A stretch of DNA of 58,997 bases from Aestuariivirga sp. (GTDB lineage: Bacteria > Pseudomonadota > Alphaproteobacteria > Rhizobiales > Aestuariivirgaceae): NCBI GenBank assembly GCA_030680855.1, contig JAUXUN010000081.1:1-58997 (forward strand), read 5' to 3'. Shown here piece by piece: positions 8,290 through 18,618 of the stretch. The first letter of the stretch is position 1; each line of letters starts with the position of its first letter. A model generated the notes under the pieces. It searched no databases. It was given only the letters and a program-made list of their open reading frames with translations, and was not told the DNA's origin. A program made the position numbers and the translations under genes.

Positions 8290-9082
8290 GACATTTTCCG
8301 TCAGGACGCAGCCGGGCTTCACCTTCATTGCGATGCTGTGTTTCTTCCTGCTTTACCTGCCGATCGCCACGCTTGTGGTCTACGCCTTCAATTCGGGACA
8401 GTCGGTTGCGATCTGGGAGGGGTTTTCATTCCGGTGGTTCGAGTCGGCTTGGAACAACCGGGCAGTCCAGGAAGCCTCAATTCGCTCGATTTTCATCGCC
8501 ACGTTTGCGGCAATCGTGGCAACGTTTGTGGCAACAATGGCGGCGCTCGCCACCACGCGGACGGCGCCCTATCCCGGCCTTACCTTCAAATACGCCTTCA
8601 TCAACCAGCCTCTGATGGTGCCCGAAATCGTCACGGCCGTTGCCCTGCTCATCGTTTTCTCGCGCATCAAGGTGTGGACCGGGTATTCCGGCATTGCCTA
8701 TCTGCTTGCCGCCCATACGGCCTTCTGCATTCCCTTTGCCTACCTGCCCATCCGGGCGCGGCTGGAAAACATGGACCTGACGCTGGAAAGGGCCGCCGCC
8801 GACCTCTACGCAACCCCTTGGAATGCCTTCAAACGCGTGACTTTGCCGCTTCTGTGGCCTGGCATCATCGCCGGGTTCATGCTGGCCTTCGTGATTTCGC
8901 TTGACGATGTGGTAATAACGGAGTTCGTGAAATCGGGCGGGCAGGAAACCCTGCCGACTTACATGCTGGGGCAGTTGCGCCGTATCGTGACGCCCGAAAT
9001 CAACGCGATTGCAACGGTGTTCCTGCTGATATCGGTCGCATTCGTGACAATGTTCTTCATAATCAACCGCAAGAAACCATGA
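8282..9082 (+). CDS. potC: Spermidine/putrescine-type ABC transporter, permease
   Basis: 266 residues, six predicted membrane segments and the EAA loop ERAAADLYATPWNAFKRVTLPLLWPGI, as in PotC. The C-terminal pattern SLDDVVITEFVKSGGQETLPTYM is very typical of PotC/PotI. The ATG at 8282 overlaps the potB 3' end by 8 bases; a longer open frame begins at 8234 but would overlap more and adds a non-family leader. It acts as a heterodimer with PotB in the inner membrane. Confidence 0.92.
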   Translation: MARTFSVRTQPGFTFIAMLCFFLLYLPIATLVVYAFNSGQSVAIWEGFSFRWFESAWNNRAVQEASIRSIFIATFAAIVATFVATMAALATTRTAPYPGLTFKYAFINQPLMVPEIVTAVALLIVFSRIKVWTGYSGIAYLLAAHTAFCIPFAYLPIRARLENMDLTLERAAADLYATPWNAFKRVTLPLLWPGIIAGFMLAFVISLDDVVITEFVKSGGQETLPTYMLGQLRRIVTPEINAIATVFLLISVAFVTMFFIINRKKP

Positions 9083-9108
9083 TGCGTACAACAAGGAGGA
9101 AGACGACC

Positions 9109-10143
9109 ATGAAATGGAAACTGACAGCGGTGCTCGCGGGCGCCGCACTATTCGCCGCGGCGGGTGCAGCGCACGCCGAAGGCGAACTCAACATCTACAA
9201 CTGGGGCAACTACACCAGCCCGGAGATGATCAAAAAGTTCGAGGAAGCCTACAAGGTCAAAGTCACGATCACCGATTATGATTCCAATGACACGGCTCTC
9301 GCCAAGGTCCGCGCCGGCGGCCACGGTTTTGACATTGTCGTGCCTTCGGCTAACTACGTGCCGATCTGGGTCAAGGAAGGATTGCTGCTGGAGTCGCGCC
9401 CTGACCAGATGGAAAACTTCAAGAATGTCGATGACCGCTGGGTGAACGTCGACTGGGATCCGGGCCGGCATTATTCGGTTCCGTGGCAGTGGGGCCTGAC
9501 CGGCTCGACGGTTGATACGTCGGTCTACAAGGGCGACATCAACACTTCGGCCATCTGGCTTGACCCACCGCCAGAACTGGTGGGCAAGATCAATGTGGCG
9601 CCGGAAATGAATGACGTCATGTTCGCTACCATCCGTTATATGGGCGGCCAATGGTGCACGGACGACAAGGAACTCCTGAAGAAGGTGCGCGACAAGCTGC
9701 TTGAGGCGAAGCCGAAGTGGATCGCCATGGATTACGGCACCATCGAAAAATTCGCCAGCCGCGACTATGCCGCCGCGTATTACTGGAATGGCGCTGCCAT
9801 GCGTTCGCGCGAGCAAAACCCGGATGTGCGCTTTGGCTATCCCAAGGAAGGCTTCCCCTTCTTCATGGACAGTGCAGCCATTCTCAAGGACGCAAAAAAT
9901 CCGGACAATGCCAAGCTGTTCCTGAACTTCGTCATGGATCCGGAAAATGCCGCGATGCTCTCGAACTTTGCCAAATACGCAAATGGCATCAAGGGATCGG
10001 ATGCGTTCATGGATCCGGCGATGAAGGATGCGCCTGAACTGAACGTTCCGGCGGAATTCCAGGCGGCGGGTGAATTTCTTCAGTCCTGCGCGCCGGAAGT
10101 TACGGACATCTATACGAGGATCTGGACGGAACTCCTGAAGTAA
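9109..10143 (+). CDS. potD: Polyamine-type periplasmic substrate-binding protein (first of two)
   Basis: 344 residues. A signal peptide (MKWKLTAVLAGAAL...AHA) is probably cleaved after residue 23. The mature protein starts EGELNIYNWGNYTSP, the PotD/PotF family opening, and has the KEGFPFFMDSAAILKDA region holding the ligand Asp. The start at 9109 is fixed by AAGGAGG at 9093-9099, one of the strongest ribosome sites in the window, as expected for a highly expressed binding protein; the open frame extends to 9079. It shares most of its sequence with the next gene but differs around the ligand site (WQWGLTGSTVDTS, YYWNGAAMRSRE), so its ligand may differ. A hairpin follows it. Confidence 0.92.
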   Translation: MKWKLTAVLAGAALFAAAGAAHAEGELNIYNWGNYTSPEMIKKFEEAYKVKVTITDYDSNDTALAKVRAGGHGFDIVVPSANYVPIWVKEGLLLESRPDQMENFKNVDDRWVNVDWDPGRHYSVPWQWGLTGSTVDTSVYKGDINTSAIWLDPPPELVGKINVAPEMNDVMFATIRYMGGQWCTDDKELLKKVRDKLLEAKPKWIAMDYGTIEKFASRDYAAAYYWNGAAMRSREQNPDVRFGYPKEGFPFFMDSAAILKDAKNPDNAKLFLNFVMDPENAAMLSNFAKYANGIKGSDAFMDPAMKDAPELNVPAEFQAAGEFLQSCAPEVTDIYTRIWTELLK

Positions 10144-10158
10144 CGAAACCTGCATGCG

Positions 10159-10189
10159 GCAGCCCCCGGTGCTTAGCACAGGGGGCTGC
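10159..10189 (+). terminator. Hairpin between the two binding-protein genes
   Basis: GCAGCCCCC (10159-10167) pairs with GGGGGCTGC (10181-10189), and inside the loop GTGC (10169-10172) pairs with GCAC (10176-10179). The result is a 13-bp stem with one mismatch, starting 15 bases after the potD stop and followed by TGTGTTTT. It could terminate most transcripts after potD or stabilise the upstream mRNA end. Confidence 0.65.
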
Positions 10190-10290
10190 TGTGTTTTCGG
10201 GGCCCAGTTTGATTTCATTCGTATTTTTGGCCATAGTTCTTGCCAGCGGTCCCAAAGAGCAAGATTCATGAAACAGAGAGGAACACAGCC

Positions 10291-11325
10291 ATGAAATTCA
10301 AACTAGCGGCGGCGCTGACAGGATTTGCCATGTTCGCCGGCCTTGGCCAGGCGCAGGCGGAAGGCGAACTGCATATTTACAACTGGGGCGACTATACCAG
10401 CCCCGAACTCATCACGAAGTTCGAGAGGCAATTCGACGTCAAGGTGACAATCACCGACTACGACGCGAATGATACGGCGATCGCAAAAGTAAGAGCCGGC
10501 GGCCACGGTTTCGATGTCGCGATGCCATCGGCGAACTACGTTCCGATCTGGATCGAGGAGGGCCTGCTGCTGGAGTCAAGGCCGGACCAGATGGGGAATT
10601 TCAAGAACATGGACCCGCGCTGGGTCGATGTGCCCTTCGATCCCGGCCGCCATTACACGGTGCCCTGGCAATGGGGCACCAATGGCATTCTCGTCAATAC
10701 AAAGTTCTACAAGGGCGATCCCAATACCTCCGCCATTTTCCTCGACCCACCGGATGAGTTGAAAGGCAAGATCAATGTCGTCCCCGAAATGGGCGAGGTC
10801 ATGCATCTGGCCATTGAGTATGTGGGCGGCGAGCCCTGCACTGCAGACAGGGAGGTGTTGACGAAGGTCCGCGACAAGCTCATGGCGGCCAAGCCAAGCT
10901 GGATTTCCATGGACTACGCCAATCCGGATAAATATGCCAAGGAAGACATAGCTGCCGGCGTCAACTGGAACGGCTGGTCGTTCCGCGCACGCCTATTAAA
11001 CAGCAATCTCGTCTATGGTTTTCCCAAGGAAGGCTTTCCGATTTTCATGGACAGTGTTGTAGTCCTGAAAGACGCCAAGAATGTGGAGAACGCCAAATTG
11101 TTCCAGAATTTTATCATGGATCCGGAGAATGCCGCGATGATCTCCGCCTTTGCGCGCTATAACAATGGCATCAAGGGTTCCGAAAAATTCATGCCGGAAG
11201 ATATGAAGACGGCGCCCGAGGTGAACATCCCGGAGGACGTCATGGCCCATGGCTCGTTCACGCCAACATGCCCGCCGGAAGTGACGGAAATCTATACGAA
11301 GATATGGACTGAGTTGATGAAGTGA
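10291..11325 (+). CDS. Polyamine-type periplasmic substrate-binding protein (second, tandem paralogue)
   Basis: 344 residues, exactly the length of the preceding paralogue. The signal peptide [15 protein letters not shown]...AQA is likely cleaved after residue 23. The mature start is [15 protein letters not shown]. By eye roughly two thirds of positions match the first copy. Differences cluster in the cleft: [13 protein letters not shown] versus WQWGLTGSTVDTS, and [13 protein letters not shown] versus YYWNGAAMRSRE. The conserved Asp in [14 protein letters not shown] remains. The start at 10291 follows AGAGAGGAA; a longer frame from 10240 lacks family character. No second set of membrane subunits is present, so it probably docks on the same PotABC. 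Confidence 0.9.
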   Translation: MKFKLAAALTGFAMFAGLGQAQAEGELHIYNWGDYTSPELITKFERQFDVKVTITDYDANDTAIAKVRAGGHGFDVAMPSANYVPIWIEEGLLLESRPDQMGNFKNMDPRWVDVPFDPGRHYTVPWQWGTNGILVNTKFYKGDPNTSAIFLDPPDELKGKINVVPEMGEVMHLAIEYVGGEPCTADREVLTKVRDKLMAAKPSWISMDYANPDKYAKEDIAAGVNWNGWSFRARLLNSNLVYGFPKEGFPIFMDSVVVLKDAKNVENAKLFQNFIMDPENAAMISAFARYNNGIKGSEKFMPEDMKTAPEVNIPEDVMAHGSFTPTCPPEVTEIYTKIWTELMK

Positions 11326-11338
11326 TAGTTCCATCCTT

Positions 11339-11368
11339 GCCCCGGCGGGAAACTGCCGGGGCTTTTTT
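11339..11368 (+). terminator. Rho-independent terminator of the pot operon
   Basis: GCCCCGGC (11339-11346) pairs perfectly with GCCGGGGC (11355-11362) around an 8-base loop and is followed directly by TTTTTTA (11363-11369). It lies 14 bases after the stop of the second binding-protein gene and marks the end of that transcription unit. Confidence 0.93.
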
Positions 11369-11385
11369 ATTGTCCGGGAAACACC

Positions 11386-12591
11386 ATGCCCTCATTCAAA
11401 AACTCCGATACGCGCCTGCCCATCATGGAAGGTTCGCCGCCAAGCCTGGTTCCGCCGAAGATGGATTGGGACAGGCCGCCGTGGAACCGCTGGTCGTTCC
11501 AGCATGTCAGGGAAATTTTGCCGACGGTCGAGATCTGGCGTGGCAGCGGGCCGGTGCGCGCCTTGCCGCGAGCAGATGCCGATCTGGATAATCTGGCGGT
11601 TGTCGATGCTGCCGGCGCTTCGATCCCGCTGATGGGATTTCTTGACGAGACCTATACGGACGGCTTTCTGGTTCTGAAGAACGGCGCCATTTCCTACGAA
11701 CGTTACTTCAATGGCATGGATTACCGCACGCTGCATCTCTCGCAATCAATGACGAAGTCATTTGTTGGCATGGTGGCGGGCATTCTGATCGGGCGGGGGC
11801 AGCTTGACGTGAGTGCCCCGGTTACAACTTATTTGCCCGAGCTTGAGCAAACGGGCTGGCGCGGAGCCACGCTGCAGCAGGTGCTCAGCATGACCACGGG
11901 CACACGTTTTTCCGAGGAATACACCAATCCCAATTCGGATATCGGGCAATTGGATGTTGCCTCGGGCTGGAAACCGGTTCCGCCCGACAGCGATGCCAGT
12001 TTCAAATGGCCGCGCCATATGTGGGAGCTCATCACCGGATTGGCCGAGATGACCCGGCCCCATGGCGAGCTGTTTTCCTACCGCTCCATCGAAACCGATG
12101 TGTTGGCATTTTGCATGGAGCGGGTGACCGGCAAGCGCCTGCCGCAGCTTCTGTCGGAGGAGCTGTGGCAGAAAATAGGAATGGAGGAGAGCGCCTGCAT
12201 CACCGTGGACAGCGCGGGCTTTGCGCTGGCTGACGGCGGGCTCAACGCCACACTGCGCGATTATGGGCGCTTCGGGCAGATGGTTCTGGAGCATGGCTCG
12301 GGCGTCGTTCCGGCTTCGTGGATTGAAGCGACGCGCAGCGGCGACCACGGCATTTTCAAAGAGCCCTACACATTTTCAATCCCGCACGGGGCCTACAAGA
12401 ACCAGTTCTGGATCGAGGACCCGACATCACGGGCCATTCTGGCGAAGGGGGTGTTCGGGCAATTGATCTATGTGAACTGGGATTACAACATGGTGGTGGT
12501 CAAGCTTTCGAGCTGGCCGGATTTTCTCAACCGCCCCTTTGACGTCGCCACCTTCAGGGTGGTGCATGCGATCGGCAAGGCGCTGGGTTGA
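11386..12591 (+). CDS. Serine hydrolase of the beta-lactamase class C/NylB fold
   Basis: 401 residues. The active-site motif SxxK is Ser121-Met-Thr-Lys124 (LSQSMTKSF), and the second motif Tyr is Tyr232 in SYRSIETDVLAF. This YRSxETDVL pattern is typical of 6-aminohexanoate-oligomer hydrolase (NylB)-like and esterase members rather than true beta-lactamases. No signal peptide is visible, so it is probably cytoplasmic. It starts 18 bases after the pot terminator, with only a weak ribosome site. A second in-frame ATG (residue 14, MEGSPPSL) may be the real start. Its natural amide or ester substrate is unknown; linear amides of amino-alkanoates would suit the neighbourhood, but that is inference. 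Confidence 0.85.
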   Translation: MPSFKNSDTRLPIMEGSPPSLVPPKMDWDRPPWNRWSFQHVREILPTVEIWRGSGPVRALPRADADLDNLAVVDAAGASIPLMGFLDETYTDGFLVLKNGAISYERYFNGMDYRTLHLSQSMTKSFVGMVAGILIGRGQLDVSAPVTTYLPELEQTGWRGATLQQVLSMTTGTRFSEEYTNPNSDIGQLDVASGWKPVPPDSDASFKWPRHMWELITGLAEMTRPHGELFSYRSIETDVLAFCMERVTGKRLPQLLSEELWQKIGMEESACITVDSAGFALADGGLNATLRDYGRFGQMVLEHGSGVVPASWIEATRSGDHGIFKEPYTFSIPHGAYKNQFWIEDPTSRAILAKGVFGQLIYVNWDYNMVVVKLSSWPDFLNRPFDVATFRVVHAIGKALG

Positions 12592-12674
12592 GCCCGCAAA
12601 CTTGGGATTGTTGCAAAACTGAAGAAATTGGTTTGTATTGAATTGGGCATGGGCAAAATCGAGGGAATAAACAC

Positions 12675-13634
12675 ATGATCTGGCGCCAGCTTTTTCTCTC
12701 AACCGCACTTCTCACCTTGCTTGCGGGATCGGCCCAGGCTGAGGCGCAGAGGGTCACGCTGCTCAGTTTCAACATGTGGGGTGCGGGCGCCAACGAGCAA
12801 AAACCCATTGATGAAACGGTTGCGGTGATCAAGGCCTCGGGCGCGGATATCATCGGCGTGCAGGAAACCGTGCCCGAGCCCGACCCGTGCACCGCCGATG
12901 TGTGCGCCGCCACAGGCAACAGCCGCGCCAAGGATGTTGCCGCGGCCCTCGGCTACCACTACCACGAATTCGAGCACAATACGGACAACCACTGGGCGGA
13001 TGCGGTCATCAGCAGGTTTCCCTTCGGAAAGGAAACGCCCAATGGAGTTGGCGTTGAGATTGACATGAACGGGCGCAAGGTTGTGGCCTACAGCATGAAT
13101 CTCGATGATGCGCCGTATCAGCCCTATCAATTGCTCAATATCGAATACGGCGATTCGCCATTCCTGAGAACGGCGGATGAGACTATCAAGGCGGCGAGTG
13201 AAACGCGCGGCAAGGCGCTGGCACTGCTGCTTGCAGACATCAAATCCATGACTGATGCGGGAGCGCAGTTTGTGATGGGAGATTTCAACGAACCCAGCCA
13301 TTTGGACTGGACGGAGAAGGCCGCCGCTGCGGGACGCCACCCGCTGGCGGTTGAGTATCCCACCACCAAGGCTGTCGAGGCGGAAGGCTTTGTGGATACG
13401 TTCCGTGTGGCGTTTCCCGATGAGATGGCCAAGCCCGGCGTAACGTGGACTCCAACCAGCGAGCCGACGGACCCGGAAGATCACCATGACCGGATCGATT
13501 TTGTTTTTGCAAAAGCCAAGAACCTGAAAGTGATTTCCGCCGGCATCGTGGGTGAAAAGGCGCCGGAAGCCGATCTCGTTGTGACCCCATGGCCATCGGA
13601 CCACCGGGCCAGCATGGCGGTTGTTGAGTTCTAA
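12675..13634 (+). CDS. Exported endonuclease/exonuclease/phosphatase (EEP) family protein
   Basis: 319 residues with a signal peptide (about residues 1-22, ending AQAEA). EEP-fold motifs are visible: Asn in LSFNMWG, metal-binding Glu in IIGVQET, the GDFNEPSHLDW catalytic block, the HHDRIDFVF block, and a C-terminal SDHRA with the catalytic His. Members cleave phosphodiester or phosphomonoester bonds in nucleic acids, lipids or sphingomyelin; which one applies here cannot be seen. It ends 4 bases before the convergent hutU stop, with no terminator between them. Expression is probably separate from the pot genes because of the 83-base gap upstream. Confidence 0.87.
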   Translation: MIWRQLFLSTALLTLLAGSAQAEAQRVTLLSFNMWGAGANEQKPIDETVAVIKASGADIIGVQETVPEPDPCTADVCAATGNSRAKDVAAALGYHYHEFEHNTDNHWADAVISRFPFGKETPNGVGVEIDMNGRKVVAYSMNLDDAPYQPYQLLNIEYGDSPFLRTADETIKAASETRGKALALLLADIKSMTDAGAQFVMGDFNEPSHLDWTEKAAAAGRHPLAVEYPTTKAVEAEGFVDTFRVAFPDEMAKPGVTWTPTSEPTDPEDHHDRIDFVFAKAKNLKVISAGIVGEKAPEADLVVTPWPSDHRASMAVVEF

Positions 13635-13637
13635 TTC

Positions 13638-15299
13638 TTAAATCGTAATTCCTGGCAGCTTCAGGCCCTGTTCCCTGGCGCAATCCCTGGCGATGTCGTA
13701 GCCGGCGTCGGCGTGGCGCATGACGCCGGTTGCTGGGTCGTTCCACAAGACGCATTCCAGCCTGCGGGCTGCGTCAAAGGTGCCGTCGGCGACGACGACC
13801 ATGCCGGCATGCTGCGAATAACCGATGCCGACGCCGCCGCCGTGATGGATTGAAACCCAGGTGGCGCCGGAGGCGGTGTTGAGCAGGGCGTTGAGCAACG
13901 GCCAATCAGACACGGTATCGGAGCCATCGAGCATGGCTTCGGTTTCGCGGTTGGGGGAAGCGACGGAGCCTGAATCGAGGTGGTCACGGCCGATGACGAT
14001 GGGGGCTTCGACTTCGCCGTTCCTCACCATTTCATTGAAAGCCAGCCCCAGGCGGTGGCGCTGGCCGAGGCCGACCCAGCAGATGCGGGCGGGCAGGCCC
14101 TGGAAGGCGATGCGTTCACGCGCCATGTCGAGCCAGTTGTGCAGGTGCCTGTCGTCGGGGATGAGTTCCTTGACACGCTGGTCGGTCCTGTAAATGTCTT
14201 CCGGATTGCCGGAAAGTGCAGCCCAGCGGAAGGGCCCGATGCCACGGCAGAACAGCGGGCGGATATAGGCGGGCACAAAACCGGGAAAATCGAAAGCATC
14301 CTTCAGGCCCATTTCAAAAGCCATCTGGCGGATGTTGTTGCCATAATCGAGGGTGGGGATGCCGGCTTCCTGGAAATCAAGCATGGCCTGCACGTGGATT
14401 TTCATGGAGGCCATGGCGGCTGCCTTTACCGCTTGCGGATTTGAAACGCGCTTGTCTTCCCATTGGGCCAAGGTCCAGCCAATGGGCAGGTAGCCATTTA
14501 CCGGGTCATGGGCGGAGGTCTGGTCGGTGACCGCATCCGGCCTGATGCCGCGCTTGACCATGTCGGGGAGAATTTCGGCCGCATTGCCGAGAACGCCAAC
14601 CGAGATCGGCTTTGGCGAGCGCTTGATCATTTCGATGGCTTCATCGACGGACCGGGCCTGCGTGTCGAGGTAGCGGGTGCGGAGCCGCATGTCGATGCGC
14701 GAGGGCTGGCATTCGATGGCGACCATGGAGGCACCGGCCATGGTGGCGGCCAAGGGTTGCGCGCCGCCCATGCCGCCGAGGCCAGCGGTCAAGAACCATT
14801 TGCCCTTCAGATTGCCGCCATAGTGCTTGCGTCCTACTTCGGCGAAGGTTTCGTAGGTGCCCTGGACGATGCCCTGGGTGCCGATGTAGATCCAGGACCC
14901 CGCCGTCATCTGGCCGTACATCATCAGGCCCTTTTTATCGAGCTCGTTGAAATGATCCCAAGTGCCCCAATGGGGCACGATGTTGGAATTGGCGATGAGC
15001 ACGCGGGGGGCGTCCTTATGGGTGCGGAAGATGCCGACTGGCTTGCCGGACTGCACCAGCAGGGTTTCATCATCTTCGAGGGAGCGGAGGCTGGCCACGA
15101 TCCGGTCGTATGCTTCCCAGTTGCGCGCGGCCCTGCCGATGCCGCCATACACCACGAGTTCCTCGGGGCGTTCGGCCACGTTCGCGTCGAGATTGTTCAT
15201 CAGCATGCGCAAGGGGGCTTCGGTGAGCCAGGACTTGGCACTGAGGGTTGTTCCGGTGGCGGCACGGATGACCCGGGTGTTGTCGCGGCGGCTGTTCAT
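13638..15299 (-). CDS. hutU: Urocanate hydratase
   Basis: 553 residues, the normal length. The tightly bound NAD+ site includes [17 protein letters not shown], and the conserved cysteine lies in [10 protein letters not shown]. It converts urocanate to 4-imidazolone-5-propionate, step 2 of histidine degradation. The start ATG at 15299 overlaps the hutC stop (ATGA) and gives [13 protein letters not shown], as in other HutU proteins; the longer frame to 15401 lies inside hutC. It is last in the hutI-hutC-hutU unit and should be repressed by HutC. Confidence 0.96.
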   Translation of the reverse strand: MNSRRDNTRVIRAATGTTLSAKSWLTEAPLRMLMNNLDANVAERPEELVVYGGIGRAARNWEAYDRIVASLRSLEDDETLLVQSGKPVGIFRTHKDAPRVLIANSNIVPHWGTWDHFNELDKKGLMMYGQMTAGSWIYIGTQGIVQGTYETFAEVGRKHYGGNLKGKWFLTAGLGGMGGAQPLAATMAGASMVAIECQPSRIDMRLRTRYLDTQARSVDEAIEMIKRSPKPISVGVLGNAAEILPDMVKRGIRPDAVTDQTSAHDPVNGYLPIGWTLAQWEDKRVSNPQAVKAAAMASMKIHVQAMLDFQEAGIPTLDYGNNIRQMAFEMGLKDAFDFPGFVPAYIRPLFCRGIGPFRWAALSGNPEDIYRTDQRVKELIPDDRHLHNWLDMARERIAFQGLPARICWVGLGQRHRLGLAFNEMVRNGEVEAPIVIGRDHLDSGSVASPNRETEAMLDGSDTVSDWPLLNALLNTASGATWVSIHHGGGVGIGYSQHAGMVVVADGTFDAARRLECVLWNDPATGVMRHADAGYDIARDCAREQGLKLPGITI

Positions 15300-16024
15300 A
15301 AGGGCTTTCCTTGGGCATTGGTTTTGTAGCGGCTGTGCAGGCCGTAGCGGCTGGCGGGATAGATGAGGGTGGCCACGGTGACGACCTGGCCCTGGTTCCA
15401 ACTCCGGCGATGGAGTGCAAGGCAGGGTTCATTAGGCTTTATGTCCAGGAGTTCCTGCTGGGCTGCATCGGGCAGCAGGGCCCTGACGGCGTGTTCCAGT
15501 TCATCAACGGGAACGGTATTCAGCAGATAGGCCGTGGGCGTTTGCTTGGTAAAACTCTGGATGAGGAAGTCTGGGGCAATCTGGGGGTTCACCCAGCGGT
15601 TCTCGAGCTGGACCGGCACGCCGTTTTCCTCATGGACAATGGCGAGATGGAACAGGTTCTGGGGGGATTTCCACTCAAACTCTTCGGTGAGAATTGGGTT
15701 GGCGGTTATCTTTTCACGGGTGATCAGGCGCGAGGAGTATTTATGGCCGCGGGCGGCGATTTCCTCCGCGATATTGCGGAGTTCCATCAGGCTGGTGCGG
15801 GCGGTCTGTTCCTTGACAAAGGTGCCGACGCCGGGAACCCGGGCGAGGTAGCCATCGGCGGAGAGCTCACGCAGGGCCCGGTTGGCGGTCATGCGGCTGA
15901 TGCCGAAGCTTTCGACGAGCTCGTTTTCCGAGGGTACGCGTGAGCCGGCGGCCCAGGTGCCGGACAGGATATTATCCAGGATATGCTCCTTCACCTGCAT
16001 GTAGAGGGGCTGCATCTGGTTCAC
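15296..16024 (-). CDS. hutC: Histidine utilisation repressor, GntR/UTRA family
   Basis: 242 residues. An N-terminal winged helix-turn-helix (about 5-75, with [25 protein letters not shown]) is followed by a UTRA effector domain (about 90-235). HutC represses hut genes until urocanate binds. The start is the GTG at 16024, preceded by AAAGGA 8 bases upstream and overlapping the hutI stop; an in-frame ATG sits at 16015. Its position between hutI and hutU puts it under its own control, as in other proteobacteria. Confidence 0.95.
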   Translation of the reverse strand: MNQMQPLYMQVKEHILDNILSGTWAAGSRVPSENELVESFGISRMTANRALRELSADGYLARVPGVGTFVKEQTARTSLMELRNIAEEIAARGHKYSSRLITREKITANPILTEEFEWKSPQNLFHLAIVHEENGVPVQLENRWVNPQIAPDFLIQSFTKQTPTAYLLNTVPVDELEHAVRALLPDAAQQELLDIKPNEPCLALHRRSWNQGQVVTVATLIYPASRYGLHSRYKTNAQGKPL

Positions 16025-17208
16025 GGCAGGGTTCCTTTGATGATCTCGCCATTCCGGATGACGGCGGCGAGGGGATTAAACCCCAGGGGGTAGGCGAGAT
16101 CGCCAGGGCGTTTGACGTCCCACAAGGCGAGATCGGCCTTCTGGCCCACGGCGATGGTGCCCCGGTCCTTGAGGCCAAGGGCGCGGGCGGCATTGGCGGT
16201 GACGCCCAAGAGCGCCTCTTCCGGGGTGAGGCCGAAAAGGACGCAGGCCATGTTCATGGTGGCGAGCAGGGAATGGACGGGGGAGGAGCCGGGGTTGAGA
16301 TCGGTGGCGATGGCAACGGGGACCTTGTGCCTGCGGAGCTCCGCCACCGGCGGGGCCTGCTTTTCGCGCAGGTAATAGAAGGCGCCGGGGAGCAGCACGG
16401 CCACGGTGCCGGACTTGGAAATAGATTCGACTCCCTCCTCATCCAGATATTCGATGTGATCGACGGACAGGGCCTTGAAGCGGGCCGCCATTTTCGCTCC
16501 GCCCAGATTGGAGAGCTGTTCGGCATGCAGTTTCACCGGCAGGTTGAAGGCCCTTGCCGCCTTGAATACGGTTCGGGTTTCCTCGACGGAAAAGGCAATT
16601 CCCTCACAGAATGCGTCAACCGCATCGGCGAGCCCCTCCCCGGCAACTCTGGGAAGAGCCTGATCGCAGACAATTTTGAGGTAGGCTTCATGGTCTTCCC
16701 TGAATTCATGGGGGAAGGTATGGGCGCCGAGAAAGGTGGTTTTCACGTCCACCGGGCGCAGGGTGCCAAGCGTTCTGGCCACCTTGAGCATCTTGACTTC
16801 GGTCTCAACATCGAGGCCGTAGCCCGACTTGATTTCAATGGTGGTGACCCCTTCGGCCAAAAGCGATTCGAGTCGACGCAATGCGGATTCGAGTAGCTCC
16901 GCTTCACTGGCCGCACGGGTAGCGCGCACGGTGGACATGATGCCGCCGCCCGCCGTGGCAATGTCAGCATAGGTGGCGCCATTGAGGCGCTGCTCGAATT
17001 CAGCGGCGCGGTTGCCGCCATAAACCAGATGAGTGTGACAATCGATGAGGCCGGGGGTGAGCAGTCTGCCACCGCAATCAATTGTAGTGCCTTTGGGGGT
17101 GTCGGGTCCTACCGATTTTATGACACCCTTTTCGATCAGGACCGCGCCCTTCTCAATGAGGCCGTAGCCGTTGACCATGGTGGCGATGGAAAGATTGGTG
17201 AGGTGCAC
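16021..17208 (-). CDS. hutI: Imidazolonepropionase
   Basis: 395 residues from the GTG at 17208, which follows a CAGGGA ribosome site; the open frame runs to 17424 but would cross the operator and the divergent gene. Amidohydrolase metal ligands are seen in [10 protein letters not shown], with the substrate loop [24 protein letters not shown]; later ligands are HAEQLS and [10 protein letters not shown]. It opens the imidazolone ring to N-formimino-L-glutamate, step 3 of the pathway. First gene of the leftward hut operon. Confidence 0.95.
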   Translation of the reverse strand: MHLTNLSIATMVNGYGLIEKGAVLIEKGVIKSVGPDTPKGTTIDCGGRLLTPGLIDCHTHLVYGGNRAAEFEQRLNGATYADIATAGGGIMSTVRATRAASEAELLESALRRLESLLAEGVTTIEIKSGYGLDVETEVKMLKVARTLGTLRPVDVKTTFLGAHTFPHEFREDHEAYLKIVCDQALPRVAGEGLADAVDAFCEGIAFSVEETRTVFKAARAFNLPVKLHAEQLSNLGGAKMAARFKALSVDHIEYLDEEGVESISKSGTVAVLLPGAFYYLREKQAPPVAELRRHKVPVAIATDLNPGSSPVHSLLATMNMACVLFGLTPEEALLGVTANAARALGLKDRGTIAVGQKADLALWDVKRPGDLAYPLGFNPLAAVIRNGEIIKGTLP

Positions 17209-17232
17209 GTGGATTCCCTGCTTGTATAGTGT

Positions 17233-17242
17233 TGTATATACA
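17233..17242. promoter_or_regulatory. HutC-type operator palindrome between divergent hut genes
   Basis: TGTATATACA is a perfect 10-base palindrome inside the 48-base gap between hutI and hutF. A second half-site, CTTGTATAGT, lies at 17221-17230. HutC boxes in other bacteria are built around TTGTATA-type inverted halves, and position and sequence both fit. It probably controls both divergent units at once. No clear -35/-10 pair could be assigned in either direction. Confidence 0.75.
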
Positions 17243-17256
17243 GTATGCTCGCAAGC

Positions 17257-18618
17257 ATGATCCAAGGCAAGTTCCGTTTCACATCGGCTCTCACTTCTTC
17301 CGGCTGGCAGAAGGACGTGGCTGTTGTTGTCGATCAAAACGGGATGATTGAAAATATTGAGACCGACGCGAAAGATGGAACTCCGATCAGGGGCATCGCC
17401 ATCCCCGCCGCTCCCAATGTTCATTCACATGCGCATCAACGATTGATGGTGGGACTGGCGGAACGGGCGGGTCCGGGGGCTGACAGTTTCTGGACCTGGC
17501 GCGAGGCGATGTATGGCTTTGCGCTGAAGCTTTCGCCCGATGATCTTGAAGCGGTTGCGGCGCAGGCCTATGTTGAAATGCTGAAGGCGGGCTTTTCCTG
17601 CGTGGGGGAATTCCAGTATCTGCATCACCAGCCTGACGGCTCGCCATACGATGAGCCCGCTGAAATGTCTTTGCGCTGCATCTCGGCGGCGGAACAGGCA
17701 GGCATAGCCATTACCATGCTGCCGACGCTTTACAATTACTCCGGATTTGGCGGGCAGGCCTCGACTGTGGGGCAACGGCGCTTTGTCAATGGCGCGGAGC
17801 GGTTTCTGGAAATCTACGGCACATTGAAAGCTGTTTGCAAAGCCAGCCCGCTGCGGCGGCTTGGGATATCACCCCACAGCCTGCGGGCGGTGACGCCGGA
17901 CCTTTTGAAAACCGTGCTGAATGGCATTACGGATGATGCCCGGGTGCATATTCACGTGGCCGAGCAAACCAAGGAAGTGGACGATTGCGTGGCCTGGTCG
18001 GGCAAACGACCGGTTGAATTCCTCCTCGACCAGTTTGATGTTTCCAGCCGCTGGTGCGCCATTCATGCGACCCATATGACGGGGAACGAAACCCAGAGGC
18101 TGGCAAAGTCCGGGGTGATTGCGGGGCTGTGCCCCACGACTGAAGCCAATCTCGGGGACGGCATATTTCAGGCGAACAGTTTCAAGAAGCAGGGCGGGGC
18201 CGTTGCCATTGGCAGTGACAGCCAGATCACGATCTCGCCGGCGGAAGACCTGCGGATGCTGGAATATTCGCAACGGCTGCGGGACCGGACGCGCAATGCA
18301 CTGGCTTCCGGGGCCGGGGCCTCGACGGGGCGCAGCTTGCTTGATGCCATTCTTAAAGGCGGAGCCGCCTGCCTTGATCAGCCCATGGGAGTGATTGCCG
18401 TGGGCAAGCGCTGCGACATCACAGTTCTGGCCGACGGGCATCCCGCCATGATCGGACGCGAAGGCGATGCGGCTCTCGACACCTGGATTTTTTCTGCCGG
18501 GAATGCCGCGGTGAAAGATGTGATTGTCGGCGGGTCGCATCTGGTGAAGGACCGCCGGCATATCGACGAAGACCGCATTCAAGAGAAATTTACTGAAACC
18601 GTGAGGCGTTTGTCATGA
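17257..18618 (+). CDS. hutF: Formimidoylglutamate deiminase
   Basis: 453 residues from the ATG at 17257; another in-frame ATG at 17245 would lie two bases after the operator palindrome. Neither has a visible Shine-Dalgarno sequence. Amidohydrolase metal ligands are in [11 protein letters not shown], with further ligands in HIHVAEQ, the HATHM region and SDSQIT. HutF deiminates formiminoglutamate to N-formylglutamate and ammonia, the two-step branch of histidine degradation that then needs HutG. It overlaps hutH by four bases. Confidence 0.92.
   Translation: MIQGKFRFTSALTSSGWQKDVAVVVDQNGMIENIETDAKDGTPIRGIAIPAAPNVHSHAHQRLMVGLAERAGPGADSFWTWREAMYGFALKLSPDDLEAVAAQAYVEMLKAGFSCVGEFQYLHHQPDGSPYDEPAEMSLRCISAAEQAGIAITMLPTLYNYSGFGGQASTVGQRRFVNGAERFLEIYGTLKAVCKASPLRRLGISPHSLRAVTPDLLKTVLNGITDDARVHIHVAEQTKEVDDCVAWSGKRPVEFLLDQFDVSSRWCAIHATHMTGNETQRLAKSGVIAGLCPTTEANLGDGIFQANSFKKQGGAVAIGSDSQITISPAEDLRMLEYSQRLRDRTRNALASGAGASTGRSLLDAILKGGAACLDQPMGVIAVGKRCDITVLADGHPAMIGREGDAALDTWIFSAGNAAVKDVIVGGSHLVKDRRHIDEDRIQEKFTETVRRLS

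Noticed and set aside
11386-12591. Class C beta-lactamase resistance gene
   Set aside because: It lacks a signal peptide and has the YRSxETD form of motif 2 seen in NylB-like hydrolases and esterases.
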